Positions 34,863 through 47,240 of a stretch of 64,000 nucleotides of DNA are shown here, in pieces. Each line of letters opens with the position of its first letter. Positions within the stretch are counted from its first letter, which is position 1. The DNA is from Acanthochromis polyacanthus (lineage: Eukaryota > Chordata > Actinopteri > Pomacentridae): contig NC_067127.1 of NCBI RefSeq assembly GCF_021347895.1, positions 17,332,984-17,396,983 of the forward strand, given 5' to 3'. The notes beneath the pieces were generated by a model that saw only the letters and a list, made by a program, of their open reading frames with translations, did not search any database and was not told the DNA's origin. The translations under genes and the position numbers were made by a program.

Positions 34863-37815
34863 TAATCAGGATCTGAGATATCACCTAGTGTCTCTTTAAC
34901 TTGCCAGCATTTCCTGCTTTTAATCGATTAATGGAGCCTTGTGCTGATTTAAATATCGCTACAGAGGGTATGAAAAGGAAAAAAAATCATTTAGCTTTCT
35001 TTATCAAGCTGGATTAGACTTCCTACTGATTGTGTTGAGGAATGTTTCGGAAAGTAGAAGAACATAAATAAATTAGAGGATTAACGTCGACATCCCAAGG
35101 TGCTACTTTGCCAACAATGTGATTGCAGGGAAGGAATAAAATATCAAATGATATGATCAGCACAAATGGAGTAATTAATGCAACATGGAGTTAATTCTGA
35201 AAAAATGCGTCCACAGTCTGGTAATCATAAAGGGCAAACGGGGAGCAATAATGCATATTAAGTCGTAGTGGCTGTGATGTGAGTGCAGTAAATGGTGCAG
35301 TGAGTAATTGAATGTCGCCTGCAAGCTCTGCTTGAAGGTTCAGTTTCTAAATATCAATTTTATATCCTTAATTGATGATATCCAAATAGCTACTGCCTAA
35401 TCTTGTCAGACACCAAGATTTTAAATGGACAAATGGCTTTGAGGAAAGCAATGTAATTACAACAGTTCAAGATTGCCTTTTTAAAGTCACAAAGCGAGGC
35501 TTCCTAATGGAAAGATTACATTTCCGAGATACACTGGAGGCCTGTGAAGGTGTATCTTACTGGTGCAGCTTGCCTAAATTAATTGATTTAGAACTTGTTG
35601 ACTGTTCTTTCTCCGATTTGTTTATGTAGAACACTTTTCCTTATTTTTATTTTGTTACAGCAGTAATATGTTACAGCCTCTTGACAATCTTTTCCGGTGC
35701 ATCCAATACTGATGTTTAGTATGTAAGTCCATTTGTTGGGGTTTTTCTTTAAATTCCTTTTCCTATCCGTGGTGCAGATTTGTTTTTTATTTTGTCGCTT
35801 ACAAAACTGGTCACTGTGGTGCAGCCATGGGATGTTGAGACAGTTAATATACTTTGAAAACAGGCGGCAGCGTCATGCAGAAATCTCTCTCCTCTCATGG
35901 GAAATGGGGGTCAATTTTGTTCAGATTACTTTTCTTCACTAGTCACTTGAAAAACTGGGTGCATGTGTGAAAACGTGCTGGTTTCAACATGCAGCCATGC
36001 CATCCACTTCCACTTAAAGCCCCAACTGGGAAAAGTGAACAGCCCATCCTGAGGGACAAGAGGCGAAAATGGCTCCACACTTCACAGAGAGCGCAACGTG
36101 CATGAGAGACACAAGGAGGGATAAACTGTGCTTCTGCACGAGAGACAAACATGACGAAAAGGTGACCAATGCCGAAAATTGACTTTGAGCGATTGGAGCC
36201 ATCGCAACTCAGCTGGGCCTCCAAATGGACCTCATAATACCAGACATCCCAGCAGGACACAATCACCTGGCAACATGTTGATTGATAGCAGCAGGCGGCA
36301 CTCCAACGCATCAGCTCAGGCAGATTTATCCATCATTGGAATTTGGATTTGATAAGCTGGTTGATATGAGAAAATACCATTAGAGTGGCAGGGGATGCAG
36401 CTGGGTGGGTCGGCAGCGGGAAGGCTCAAATGAGAGACAATGAGAAATCCAGAATGGGTTTATTAAGAATGGCTGATACTGATGAATATCTAGTGGGAAC
36501 AAGACAAATACATAAGAGTCCAGTGGAATGGGCATGATGTCTGTAGAAGCTGATGATGTGTCGTCTACAATGAGCAGTCCTTTCACAAGATTTTGCTTTT
36601 ATCATACATCCATAATCTCTCAATCATATTCACCAGCTTTATTGCAGATGAAGAAGAAGAGGAAGAGGAAGAAGAGTTGTCACTGTGCAGAAATCTGCTG
36701 AGGTTTGTCTGCCTTCGAGGCTGTTTGCTGTGGAGGGTGACAACTTAAATGGCTGATATAAAACCTGACACAACTAATCTATCATACATCCCCTGCCTGT
36801 CTGCTTGAAATTCCTCTTTTTAAAGGATGGTTTATTGTACAGCCATAAGTCACGGTGTGCAATATTGCTGGCTGCGGCCTTGTGTGTTTACAAGATTGCA
36901 TGTGTCGTCTGGATTTAGAATATCTGCAACATGGACATATCTGATCCTGTTTTGACATGCAGCCTGAATGTTTGGATTACCCATCAGAGGAGGAAACAGC
37001 CATGGTGGGTTTATGACAGACTGAAATGTCCCACGTGTTTTAGGAACCATTAAAGAAAGTTTGAAAATCTACAATGACAAAAAAACACAGCTTTCACATG
37101 TTCAGAAACTACGCAATCATTAAGAAATGACAGTATAAAATGTTTTCACACTAATATAAAGGCCTCCCTTAATTAGCTTCAAAGTCAGCAGTGATGCTAA
37201 TAATCCTTTAACATCAATTAAGGAAGAAAAGGGCAGCTACATCCCGTTTAACAGCTATTGGCAAGCTGAATAAAGCAAGTGAAGCTTTGCGGGGACTCGG
37301 TGCAACAATATCAAAGGCAATACATTATCTGTGAGAAAGCCCCCAAATTGTCTTTAATTTAATGGAAGCACTAAAATAACTCCCAGCAATCCACATGACA
37401 CTCAGGGCTGGTTGTTTTTTTTCCCACTGCCTTTGACAAACCCATTAAAACAAGTAAATCATCCATTTTTATTACACAAAACATCAATTAATCATGGTTA
37501 TCTCTATTTTAACTCCTTTAGAGCCTTATTAAAGCAGAAATATGAACACCCGTTACTAGAACACTATCAAAGCAGCCGGCAGACTTCAGCAGGAAACACA
37601 AAAAAATGAGAGGGATTCTCATTTAAAATGAGTCTGGGTCATGTTCCAGCTTGATAAATTAAGTGCAACCTACTGGTAGGGTTGCATAAACGTGCCAAAT
37701 CTTTCAAAGTTTTGTCATTGTGCTGCTGCTGTACTCCAATTTGAAATGATTGACTGGATTTGTGTTTTGCTCATTTATGTAATGTGATACTTTGTTGTTC
37801 CCCGAGAAAAGATCT
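34863..37815. other. Non-coding sequence, parts resembling conserved elements
   Basis: No gene or transposon was recognised. Stretches at about 35090-35400 and 37140-37370 have balanced composition, homeodomain-like TAATTA/TTAATTG cores and no repeat signature, the look of vertebrate conserved non-coding elements. This is an impression only. A purine-rich GAAGAAGAGG tract lies at 36650-36675. Confidence 0.35.
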
Positions 37816-37819
37816 TTAA

Positions 37820-38212
37820 CCCTCATGTTGTCCTTACCAAAAAATGTTGCTGCCTTGTCTGAAAAAAGTCCAAAAATTCAGAAAAAAACTTCCCCAAATT
37901 TATAAAAATTTGCAAAATCTTGAGGAAGAAAATTCCTAAAACGTTTCCCTCAAAAGTTTTATTTTTTAAAATAAAAAATCCCCAAATTTGACAGCGAAAT
38001 TCACTGGATTTTGGTTGATTTTCTTGAACCCTCCCTCTGTTGGTTTGATGTTCTTGAACTTTTTTTTAATTTGCTTTTTTCCACCAAAAAATGTTCAAAA
38101 ATTTCCTAAAAAAATTGAAAATGTGCAAGTTTTTACTGTGAATATATATATATTTTTCCACATTTTTAAAACTTTAAAACGGGTCAATTTGACCTGAAGG
38201 ACGACAGGAGGG
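37820..38212. mobile_element. TTAA-flanked MITE, copy 1 (piggyBac-like target)
   Basis: TTAA at 37816-37819 and 38213-38216 flank inverted ends: CCCTCATGTTGTCCTTACC on the left, and the reverse complement of CCCTCCTGTCGTCCTTCAGG on the right. The interior is low-complexity, rich in AAAATTT and TTCCCCAAA. No coding capacity. The TTAA target and CCCT start suggest mobilisation by a piggyBac-type enzyme, though other TTAA-specific families are possible. A relative lies at 57907-58415. Confidence 0.7.
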
Positions 38213-38216
38213 TTAA

Positions 38217-39622
38217 GACTCTCAGCAGTGCTGGCCGCTGTAATCACATGTAGCGCCAGATCATTAAAATGTCTAGTTTTCACTTTATGCACTGTAGCAT
38301 TTGCCCTACACAGCATGCACCAGCATTAAAAATCCGTGCCGCAAAAAGTACACCTGAGCAGAGTGTATAACAGACACCAGTCCCACATAAAGTAGTCAGG
38401 GCAGCCACAACCAGTCACTGTCACTGGCCTCAACACAGCTGTCAGCAGAACGCAGAAACCTCTCATCTGCATAATGCAACACCCACTGCCCTGTCAAACA
38501 CAACTAACCTTGTCAGGTGATGTACATTACTATGGTTACTGTGGTTTAATGCTGCTCATGTGTCCCCAGCCTGCACACGCTGTAGAGGAAGCCTTTGTTG
38601 TAACATCAATTAACATTTAAGATGTTCTGTTTGCATCCTCTAATGAGTTCATCTCTCCAGTCTGCTTTGAAATGATTCTTGTAAAAGCCAAGCTCGTTTT
38701 AGCATTGTGCCCATAACGCTGTTTTCTAATTCTTTCACTTCTTGTCAGGGCACCAAATGATGCATCTAATCACCGGTCTGAGATTTAACAGGAAATAAAG
38801 ACAAATACAGACAATTCACTTTGGCACTGACAGTTTTTTCATCAATCTTTCAAATCAAAGTGGAACAGAAATTGGAACATTTCTCACCTTTTGTCTGGAG
38901 AGCAAGGCAAATAACACAGTAGTGAAGAAATGAATTAATGCATTCATTACATTATTTGTTACATTGCTTTTGCATTGCAACATTGGCTACGATCCATTGT
39001 CATATAATTGCCAGTTAATAATATTATTGTATGTTAAACCTCAGATATGGCCAAATAACAGCACAGACTCTAATGCTGATAAGGAGGAGATACACACACA
39101 AGATCTTTTTTTTAATAAACCAATATCACAAAGCCAACATCAAAATAAAAGGAGAAAAGCAGTCGAAATTGCACTTCACAGAAAAATGTGGTGATAACAA
39201 GGCTCTGCTGAAGGTCTAAGAGATTCAGAGTGGCATTGACAGCTGGCGATCGTACCTCAAAAACTGAAATTAATTTCAATTGACTAGTTATTATAATTAC
39301 TATAATACTAAAACCGTAATATGTTACTTTACTGATTTGTAATATTAAGTCCACAGTGAGTGTAAATGCTTTTCTGAGTTTTTAACAACAATTTTCAAAC
39401 ATATTTGCATAGTCTGAGGGTGGCTGACTGCATTTTAGAACAGGGGTTGCTTGTAGTATTTTAATATCAATCCTATATGATATGAAAATACATTTGTGAA
39501 CAAGCACAACAATCAACATTTTGTGCCACATTATACCTTTTTAAATAAGGATACATGAGTCTGTATTTGAAGTTTCAGGTCAGAATACTGCACAGATTGT
39601 TCATTTTTCCCTGTTGTTCCAG
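38217..39622. other. Background non-coding sequence
   Basis: Nothing recognised. Short frames only. Confidence 0.45.
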
Positions 39623-39713
39623 AGTCTGTGGTTTTACATCCAACCGAGCTACTGCTGCTCACAGCCTTTTCAGGAAGACGGCCACAGGCACATCTCCATC
39701 TGCATCTCCTCAG
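39623..39713 (+). CDS. Possible coding exon, gene unknown
   Basis: The acceptor TTTTTCCCTGTTGTTCCAG and the donor GTCAGTGA bracket 91 bp: one base completing a codon and 30 codons without a stop, ending on CAG. The peptide reads VCGFTSNRATAAHSLFRKTA followed by TGTSPSASPQ. GC is higher than in the flanks. Like the candidate at 5946-6097 it ends on a codon boundary, so the two could be spliced in frame only through intermediate exons, because this one begins inside a codon. The protein is not recognised. Another frame is also open here, which weakens the case. Confidence 0.28.
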
Positions 39714-40044
39714 GTCAGTGAGCAACAAAGAAGAGCTCAGCGGAAGAGGAGGAGCCAGCCAGGGGCTGTGCTTATCCTGGTGTGATATCACAACAGGCTT
39801 CAGACCTGAAGAGCTCATTTAGAGACACATTTTCTGATATATAGAGACAGGAAAGAAATGACAGATGGTCTTCGTTTCTCATATTTTGTGGGTCAAAAAT
39901 AATGAAAATATGACACATAATACCCGATTTAAGTTTATTATTTTTATCTGTAGCAGGCTAGGATAACTGGCTTTCATTTCCGAAGAGAAATTAAACTTCA
40001 AGGTACAGGCAGGTGGCAAATTAAAAGAAAAATCTGAACCATTG

Positions 40045-40470
40045 ACTCCTACAGTGTTGCTGTTTGGGGCATTTTGAAGACATACTGAGTCCACTTGCCC
40101 AGAGGGACGGTTCACTGCAAATCAACACAAAGTTCTTCTGAGTGATTGTCCTATGGTGGACCATTTCTATCCTGATGGGAGTGGTGTTCACCAGAATGAC
40201 ATCCATAGAGGACAGGGATCACTGAGTAGTTTGATTAAAATGATCTGTCCCAAAGTCATCAGATCTCCATCCAGGTGAAGACCTACAAGAGGTTTTGGAT
40301 CAACATTTTAGACAGCTTTCCACCATCATCATCAAAACACCAAATGAGGGAATATCATCTGGAAGAACGGTGTTCATCCCTCTGGTAGACTTGCAGATAC
40401 AATACCAAAGAGCACTGAAGCAGTTCTGATGGCCTAAAACAAGAGACTTTATGTTTTCCTTTAATTAGTC
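40045..40470 (+). pseudogene. DNA-transposon 3' remnant, strongly eroded
   Basis: Translated pieces such as DLQEVLDQHFRQLSTII (about 40281-40331), and the phrases CATCTGGAAGAACGGTGTTC and AGCACTGAAGCAGTTCTGAT, resemble the 3' end of a multicopy fish transposon whose last codons precede TTTTTCCTTTAATT. Frames are broken throughout and no inverted ends are visible. Its superfamily was not determined. Confidence 0.4.
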
Positions 40471-40594
40471 AACCCTCTGTTGGTAGCTTGCCTTGCTAAC
40501 ATCAGCAGGGACTCCCACTACATGTGGCTTCACATATGCTATTTGAACAAATGTTAAGTCGTTAGCCACTCCTGTACAGTTCAGGTACGTGTCA

Positions 40595-41118
40595 ACTAGA
40601 TCCGGCAATTTTCCGCATCCCATTCATTGTCTATGTGAAATGCACCGTGTTGCATGTTGGTCCAGTTGCAGTGCATTTCGACCTGCAATTTGGTGCGTCT
40701 CCTTGCAGCTCATTGGCATAAAGTAGACTTGACTTCAGCGTGCGGAGGTCTGATGCGTCGCGAAACTTTTGTCAAACGTATAAACCAGCTTTTGTTGAAC
40801 TAAAACGAGGACAGATACAGCAACTGCACAGGTTGTTTCTAGTCTCAAACGCTTTCAGAAATACTTTTCGCTGAAGTGTTTTCAAAATAAAAGAGAAAAT
40901 TTGCGGCTGAACAAAGAACACCCACCGAGCTGCTACAACAGATGTTGCCAAATGGAATTTCATTGTCCCCTTGCAATGACAATAAAGATTCTTATCTTAT
41001 GTTGGACCGATGCATCTGCCGGACTCTGAAGCTGAAAGCGCTGTCTTGTGACCATGTAGTGACCTGCTGAGAAAATTTCAGTTGCAGTGCGTTTACATGC
41101 GAGACAAACGGATCTAGT
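40595..41118. mobile_element. Possible nonautonomous DNA element with 10-bp ends
   Basis: ACTAGATCCG at 40595-40604 is matched by its exact reverse complement at 41109-41118, with weaker pairing inward. No convincing target duplication flanks it. Inside, GGAATTTCATTGTCCCCTTG, then CAATGACAATAAAGATTCTT and ATCTTATG (about 40950-41001), is the typical 3' tail of a fish LINE, probably a later insertion. Confidence 0.4.
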
Positions 41119-41339
41119 GACGTCCGCCACATACCATCATTGTTACATAAAGATGGGTCTTGCATTAGAAATCTCAGTCATTGCAGATGAACAGATTGTC
41201 GAAACTCACCACAGCAAGGTGTTCTGTGGTAGGGACTCTATTATAAGAAGGAATAGTAACTTACGTAGTTCTCAAATCATAGATGAGGATAAATAATGGA
41301 AACAACATAGTGGCAGACAACAAACACAAATAGGATATA

Positions 41340-41641
41340 CATCGACATTCAAAGGTTTGGGATCACTTAGACATGTCCTTATTTGTGGAAGAAAATCATT
41401 TTTTTCAATGAAGATAACATTAAATTATTCAGAAATACAGTCTAGACATTGTTAATGTGGTAAATGACTATTCTAGCTGGAAACGGCTCATTTTTAATGG
41501 AATATCTACATAGGGGTACAGAAGAACATTTCCAGCAACCACAACTCCTGTGTTCTAATGCTACATTGTGTTAGCTAGAATTAGAAAACTCTTGTGCAGT
41601 TATGTTAGCACATGTGACCCCAAACTTTTAAACGGCAGTGT
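41340..41641. mobile_element. Tc1-type MITE, 302 bp
   Basis: TA at 41338-41339 and 41642-41643 flank inverted ends: CATCGACATTCAAAGGTTTG on the left (diverged), and the reverse complement of CACTGCCGTTTAAAAGTTTG on the right. Interior phrases TCTAGACATTGTTAATGTGG and CATTTCCAGCAACCACAACT match what I know as an abundant TA-targeted MITE of fish. No coding capacity. Confidence 0.8.
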
Positions 41642-41643
41642 AC

Positions 41644-42635
41644 CTGTACAGCTCCCTCGACAAAGATGAATTGGACTTTACCCGAGAACTGCTTTCACAC
41701 TTATGTGTTTGTTTTCTCAAAGAGGCAAATGAGATCTGAGGAGTTTAGGATGAAACACGTTAAGACAGCATCAATTTCTGCTGCAGCTGAAGCATGGCAG
41801 AACATTTAATGCATTTGTGGATCTCACAACAGGCCCATAGTAGAGCTCCAGCATATGATTTCTTCCATCTCTCAGTGCTCAGGTCAAATACATCTCTCAG
41901 ATCTGCCTGAATATCCCCATTCTTCTTTCTTTCTGAATCCTGTGTTTGTTCTATTTCCCATGGTGCCTTTTTTCTGTATTTCTCAAATGTAGCCATTATA
42001 TTTTCTCATCCACACATGCTGCCAATCAAAGCCAGGGTCAAGCCTTTGTGTTGAAAGGATATTTCATATACAACTGAAGCAGAGTGTCTAGAGATCAGAA
42101 GAATACATATATGTGCTCAGTACTGAGTTTGTTCATTTATTCTATGTGAACATATGTGGATTTAGCACAGTAATTAAAGGTTCTCTGTGCTATATTCTGA
42201 ACAAGGCAATGATGTTAGAGAGCCAGCGTCTCAGAACAAAACGAATGGGCTCATCGGCTACACCGCCCCTCTAGCCAACAAGAAAGAATCCAGCCACACA
42301 TTGCATTGTGGGAGTTCAGTCTTGATCTGTTTATCAATACCAGGAGAAGCAACAGTTTCAAAGGGAGGGACTTACATGCGCTAACATGCACGTTCAGCTG
42401 CCAAAACATTGTAAAGAGAAGCTGAGATTACAACACACAGAGGGAGGGTAATTTCATTCTCTACTGAAGATGCTGTTACTCCACTGCATCTGCATAGGAG
42501 ACAGCTGTTTGCTGGTTTATTATTGCTCTATTTACATTTACAATCTCACATATTTCACTTCTCATGCACATTGTTAAACTGTGATGTAGTGTGTGAGGAA
42601 TGAATGAAATCCTAATCATAACTAAGCAAAGAGGA
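41644..42635. other. Background non-coding sequence
   Basis: Nothing recognised. Short frames only. Confidence 0.45.
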
Positions 42636-42644
42636 AATGGAGCT

Positions 42645-43218
42645 TAGCCTAGCCGCGCTAGACCCATTTTCTGAAGGCACAAGGGTCTAGGACCGCTCGA
42701 CAGGGAGGGAGGCGGGCTAAAAGGTTGTCTTTCAAATCACTCTGCAGCAATTGGGTAGGTATACAACCAATCAGCCCAACGAATAGGCTGACGTAGTTCC
42801 TAGAGCGCCAGCGGATTGTGGCTAAGTCCCATTAGCTTCCCAACCAGCGGAGCCAACTGGTATATTAAGAATTTGCCATATCCCGTCGGCATAAGTCCAA
42901 ATACGTCTTTCTTCTCAATGAAACACTTAAGTGCCGTCCTTTGTTTATCTTTCAAGTTGAATTTTAGCTTCAAATCTTTAAGGGCTGTGGCCAAAGCCGA
43001 GTCAAAAGATAACTGTTTATTGTGCGCCGGTTGTTTCTGTCAGAATCGTCACGCCTCTGTCATCACTTGGTTACGCCCGCCTTCTGACTCTACACTTCAT
43101 GGTGATTGGTCCGGCCAGTTTTAGGAGAATCCAGCCTCGAGCCTTATGGAGGGTAACTAGACCCACCCTGGCAGAGAATTAAATTCGTTGCCGTGGGTTG
43201 TCTAGCGCGGCTAGGCTA
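42645..43218 (-). mobile_element. 574-bp MITE with perfect 9-bp target duplication
   Basis: AATGGAGCT at 42636-42644 and 43219-43227 is a perfect direct repeat. The ends are inverted: TAGCCTAGCCGCGCTAGACC on the left and the reverse complement of TAGCCTAGCCGCGCTAGACA on the right. GC is higher than in the flanks. The nine-base duplication fits Mutator-like or a related group, but the superfamily is not proven. It carries part of a helicase-like frame on the minus strand (42800-43045) and no transposase. Confidence 0.85.
42800..43045 (-). pseudogene. RecQ-like helicase fragment carried by a MITE
   Basis: On the minus strand an open frame of about 81 codons runs from a stop near 43048 to TAG at 42800-42802. 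It reads ALKDLKLKFNLKDKQRTALK, then KDVFGLMPTGYGKFLIYQLA and PLVGKLMGLSHNPL. This is the start of a superfamily-2 RecQ-type helicase domain: the Q-motif-like entry, then motif I (Walker A) MPTGYGK, where the usual Ser/Thr after Lys is Phe, which would impair nucleotide binding. Everything after motif I is missing. The fragment lies wholly inside the inverted ends, so it is cargo or a leftover of a larger autonomous element encoding such a helicase. Confidence 0.75.
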
Positions 43219-43227
43219 AATGGAGCT

Positions 43228-45097
43228 ATCAACAATAGAAAAATGATCTGAGTATGCACCGTGTGATCTCTTTTTCAGTGTCCTAATTTGTAGATTTTTG
43301 TCTTTGACTGAAATCGCACCTGGAAGCAAAATTAACAGTATGTTTAATGGAAAGATAACCTATCTGCCAGGTTAAATGTCTTGTATTTTGGAGAATATAA
43401 ACTAAATTTGATTCCAGTTAAGCATGATGGATGTGTGTGCTCTCTGGTGTGTATACCGGTAAAGAGCACATCAGAAAATCAATATGATCATCAGTCCAGA
43501 TTGTGGTTTGTCCTTTAATCATTTAGGGATGCTTTCAAATGAGGCTGGTTAAGGTGTTTTAGGTGCTCGATACACACAGATCATGATTTTGATGTGAGCA
43601 GAACCTAACACCATATATCCTATATGTGATGGGGCTTTATCCAGCTCAGAAGCTATACCATCTGTCAGTCTCCACGAGGATCAGAGGTAAGGGAGCTTTG
43701 ACTCGTCAGACTGCAAGCTGCTGAGGACTTGGTTTGTTTTTCTGAGCGCCTTCACAGGTATAAATGTTGTCATATTCGGGGGGGGGGGGGGGGGGGGGGG
43801 GGGAACATTCAGTCCACAAAGACAGCATGCACACATTTAAAAACACCGCTGATGTGAACATTAGATTTGTAACCGTCACCATGGAGATTATGACAAAATG
43901 TGAAAACCATCACGATAATCCACAACATATTTCAAAACAATCTTTTTTTCTCTCTTGATAGTGCTTTGGGTCTGCTGCCTGTTGCAGAGTTTTTTTATTG
44001 TCTCCACTCTGAATCTTACAGGTACAGCAGCTAAATCCATTGTGAAATGCATGAAAAGATAGTTACTGTTAATAATTTACGGAAGCCAAAGCAGCACACA
44101 AAGTCAGAACAGGTGTCAGACACACTAAAGAGAAAGAAGAACAATCAGAAATACCAAAGATGAAGATCTGCAATTCTGCCCGACTGTCAGTATATTTTAT
44201 GATCCTGGGCAAACAGCTTCTAATCTTTAATTTAGTATTATAAATCATACATTTGTTTATATAATTTTATTTCTCGTTTACGTGTGAAATTACTTTTTAA
44301 TGGGAAGTACTTGTCAGTTATTAGCAGCTATTTTTATTAGTTTTCTAGTGTTGTTTTAATAGAGCTACAATGCAAACAAATTGCCTCATTGTACTATTTA
44401 TGATTTAGCAATTATATTTTTTAGAAAGGCACAAATGTTACGCTGCCATTCAGTCTCTGCTGCCTGGTTTTAGTAAAACATTAAGAAACTTGTACGCATC
44501 TGAGATAAACTCCTTCATTAATTGACTGCATGCACTGCTTTAACTCATGAATGATTTACAGCACATTACCTTATCGTTACCATTGCAAAGTTGTTCTTAC
44601 GACACTTTAGAAGCCTCGGAGCAAACTGAGTGTTCTGAGTAGAGCGCGGCGGGCTCCAGTGTGAGTCATGACCTCCGTTTGGCCCCGAGCACTGATTCAG
44701 AACTTGGCACGAGACTTGTGCACAAACTTATCAATACAAGGCTGCAGATTGCCAGCTCAGAACTTTCTTTCCCAGCTGAATTTTTATATCAATTATTCAG
44801 GTTAGGCTTGCGATTCCTTTAAATCTCTGGCAGCTGAATTCAAGGAAAGGCCAAGTGGGGTAATGAGTAAAGAGCTGGGCTCTCTGCTGTAGCTACCAAA
44901 ACAAGTTATTGCTTTTTTCTGCCTTGACCATGAGCAGTGCAGCTTAATTTTCTTTCCCAACTTTTGTGAAATTTAAATAGTTCACTCACTCAGATGTTTA
45001 TAGAAATGTGGGCGGATTAGTAATCCAATGCTGCCTCTTCCATACCAACAGACACTTAACATTTTTGTTGTGCCTTTTTTTTTCCTGCGTCACTTAG
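43228..45097. other. Background non-coding sequence with poly-G
   Basis: A run of about 25 G lies at 43779-43803. The stretch 44690-44900 has balanced composition and could be a conserved non-coding element (impression only). No gene recognised. Confidence 0.4.
43779..43803. repeat. Poly-G tract
   Basis: An uninterrupted G run follows TATTCGG. It can form G-quadruplexes and often marks sequencing or assembly uncertainty in length. Confidence 0.9.
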
Positions 45098-45376
45098 GGA
45101 CGTGTAACTTCGACAGACACAGAGGGGCAGACAGGAACCTCAGAGGACATGCCCTTTTTATGCCAGAGAGAGCCGGGGCTGAAGCGAGAGGAAGGCATGG
45201 AGGGAAGCGTGGGGAGGTTTGCAGGGAGGTGGGGAGCCACGCTACAGCAAGCCAAGCTAAATCTCCACCCTACTTTGTATGCATGTCTGTGCTCGCCGGC
45301 TATGCATAGTGCAGGAGGAAGGCAGAATTTGTCACCCAGCTCAGGAAATTATTCAGAATTAGTCAGACATGTTTGA
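45098..45376 (+). other. Weak candidate coding exon, GC-rich open segment
   Basis: A strong pyrimidine tract and CACTTAG acceptor (45075-45097) precede 92 codons without a stop, ending TGA 45374-45376. The translation starts GRVTSTDTEGQTGTSEDMPF and includes REPGLKREEGMEGSVGRF. GC is clearly higher than in the flanks. A second frame is also open for over 60 codons, and no domain is recognised. It could be a last exon, a conserved non-coding element or chance. Confidence 0.2.
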
Positions 45377-46889
45377 TATCCTGGGATGCACCTGCCATTT
45401 ATATGCTGTGTTTACATACGGGAGTTGAAGGGAAAAGAGAGAAAAACACACACACACACACACACACACAAAAAAAGACTAAAACTAAATGTCATTGAGA
45501 AAATCTGTTAATTCTATCAAATTAGAAAGACACGGAACATTTACTTCTTCATCCTCCCTTGTGCTTTGTGGGTACATGAGAAAAAAGCGCGTTTACAACT
45601 CGCAAATGGCATTAATAAAAAACAGCTGTTTGCAAAATAAAAGACAATCTTGCAACCACAAATGGATAAAGAGTTTTGGGACACTTGTTGCATACCATTT
45701 AGAATATCAGTGCAGGCCATTTTGTGCAAATCCATGCCTGTAAGTGATTCCTATTTTTGAGATATTTATATATAATTTGTGATATAGGGACAATTTAAAC
45801 AATTGCAATTATAAATATTCATGAGGATGTTTACAAATACATAACCTTAGGCTCACATATCTGCTGTGAATAGCACCTTTGAAGCCATGGTTTTCTTTCC
45901 GAGGCCTAGTTTAAAGGTAACTGAGAGAGAGGAGCAGGGCAATAAATAACTGGAACAGTGGTTTATGGTACAGGTGGAGACCATTTTCAATTATTTATTG
46001 GTCAATAGCATCATATAATGAAAAAGGCACTTGTTATCAAAAGGAGAGCACAACTTGTAACCCTTGTAATCCCACTGGCTGGATGAATCATGAGACTGAA
46101 ACAGAAGAAGACGATGTTTCAAAGGAGTCCCTCCACCATCGTACCTTTCAGCCTGGTGCATACACACTGTTTTAGGCCTTTTGCAAGGATTAATTTTCTT
46201 TAACTGTAAAATGTTTAGGGTTATTTTTGAAAGTGTAAATGTGTCCCTCAGAACTCACATGATAGACCAATCCTCTTGGACAATGAAGCTCAAACCCGAC
46301 AGTCTGCGACACCATCAAAAGGGACTCTCTGCAGCTCTTAACAGATAATGGGACACCAAGGGCAGCACCCAGGGTGAATTTCTGGTGATAACCACACATT
46401 TTCTGCTTCAGAGCTGTTATCATGAAGTTAAATACATTTGGACGGAAGAACTCAAAAAAAAAAAAAAACCCAGTTAGTCCATTAAGTCGGAATCATTTTT
46501 TCCTCTTCTATTGGAACCGCTGCAAACATCCAACACTTGATAACTGTTCAAGACAGATTAGTGTTTTGGTCTGCAGATAAAGCACAGAATTAGCTCTATT
46601 TCTTCGCTCAAAATGTCACGGTTTATGTAGTAAATATCACATGCTCTCCATTAGTTTGAAGTGTGTTGTGCAGTTAAATGTGTATATCAAGTTTTTAGTC
46701 ACAATGCTCGTTGATCTTCCTCCACCTCGGTTTGAAGTGAAATATTTCAAAAAAGACTGGACAGATTAGAGACCAGTCAGCTTCAGCATTAAAGCCTCTG
46801 GCAGGTAAAGTGAAGAACATTCGGTATCTTGCGACATTGGAATGTTCTGCTGAAATAACCCTTGGTCCTGGTGTTCATATGGATGTTAC
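45377..46889. other. Background non-coding sequence
   Basis: Nothing recognised apart from the microsatellite above and a poly-A near 46454. Confidence 0.45.
45447..45470. repeat. (CA)n microsatellite
   Basis: A run of about 12 CA units, followed by an A tract. Confidence 0.9.
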
Positions 46890-47240
46890 TTGAGCACATA
46901 TTTAAACATCCTTCCAGACCAAACACATCCTCTCATGGTAATGACACTACCCAGTGACAGTCGTCTTTGTCAGCAAGAAAATGCACCCTGCCACACCGCA
47001 AAAACTTCTCAGGTATGGCTCAAGGAGAAAAACAAAGAGCCAGTGATGTATCCTTCAGATTTTTCAGATACCAGCATCTACAGGATGCACAGGAAACAGT
47101 CTGATTCACAGGCTTAAGATCCGCTTCACAACTCACAAAATTCAAAGGATCTGCTGCCAACATCCACAGAACACCCCAACAGGTCCATGTCAATGCCCCT
47201 AAAGATCAGAGATGTTTTAACAGTCTGAGGAGGACAGTAT
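46890..47240 (+). pseudogene. Tc1-like transposase 3' remnant
   Basis: The translation shows LCQQENAPCHTAKTSQVWLK (about 46962-47021), matching the FQQDNAPCHTAKxVQEWxxE block with the second catalytic Asp, here replaced by Glu. It continues in broken frames to DLLPTSTEHPNRSMSMPLKI and RDVLTV before a stop, which resembles the family's C-terminus. No inverted ends could be found. It is an old, unrelated copy to the one at 30588-32218. Confidence 0.6.
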
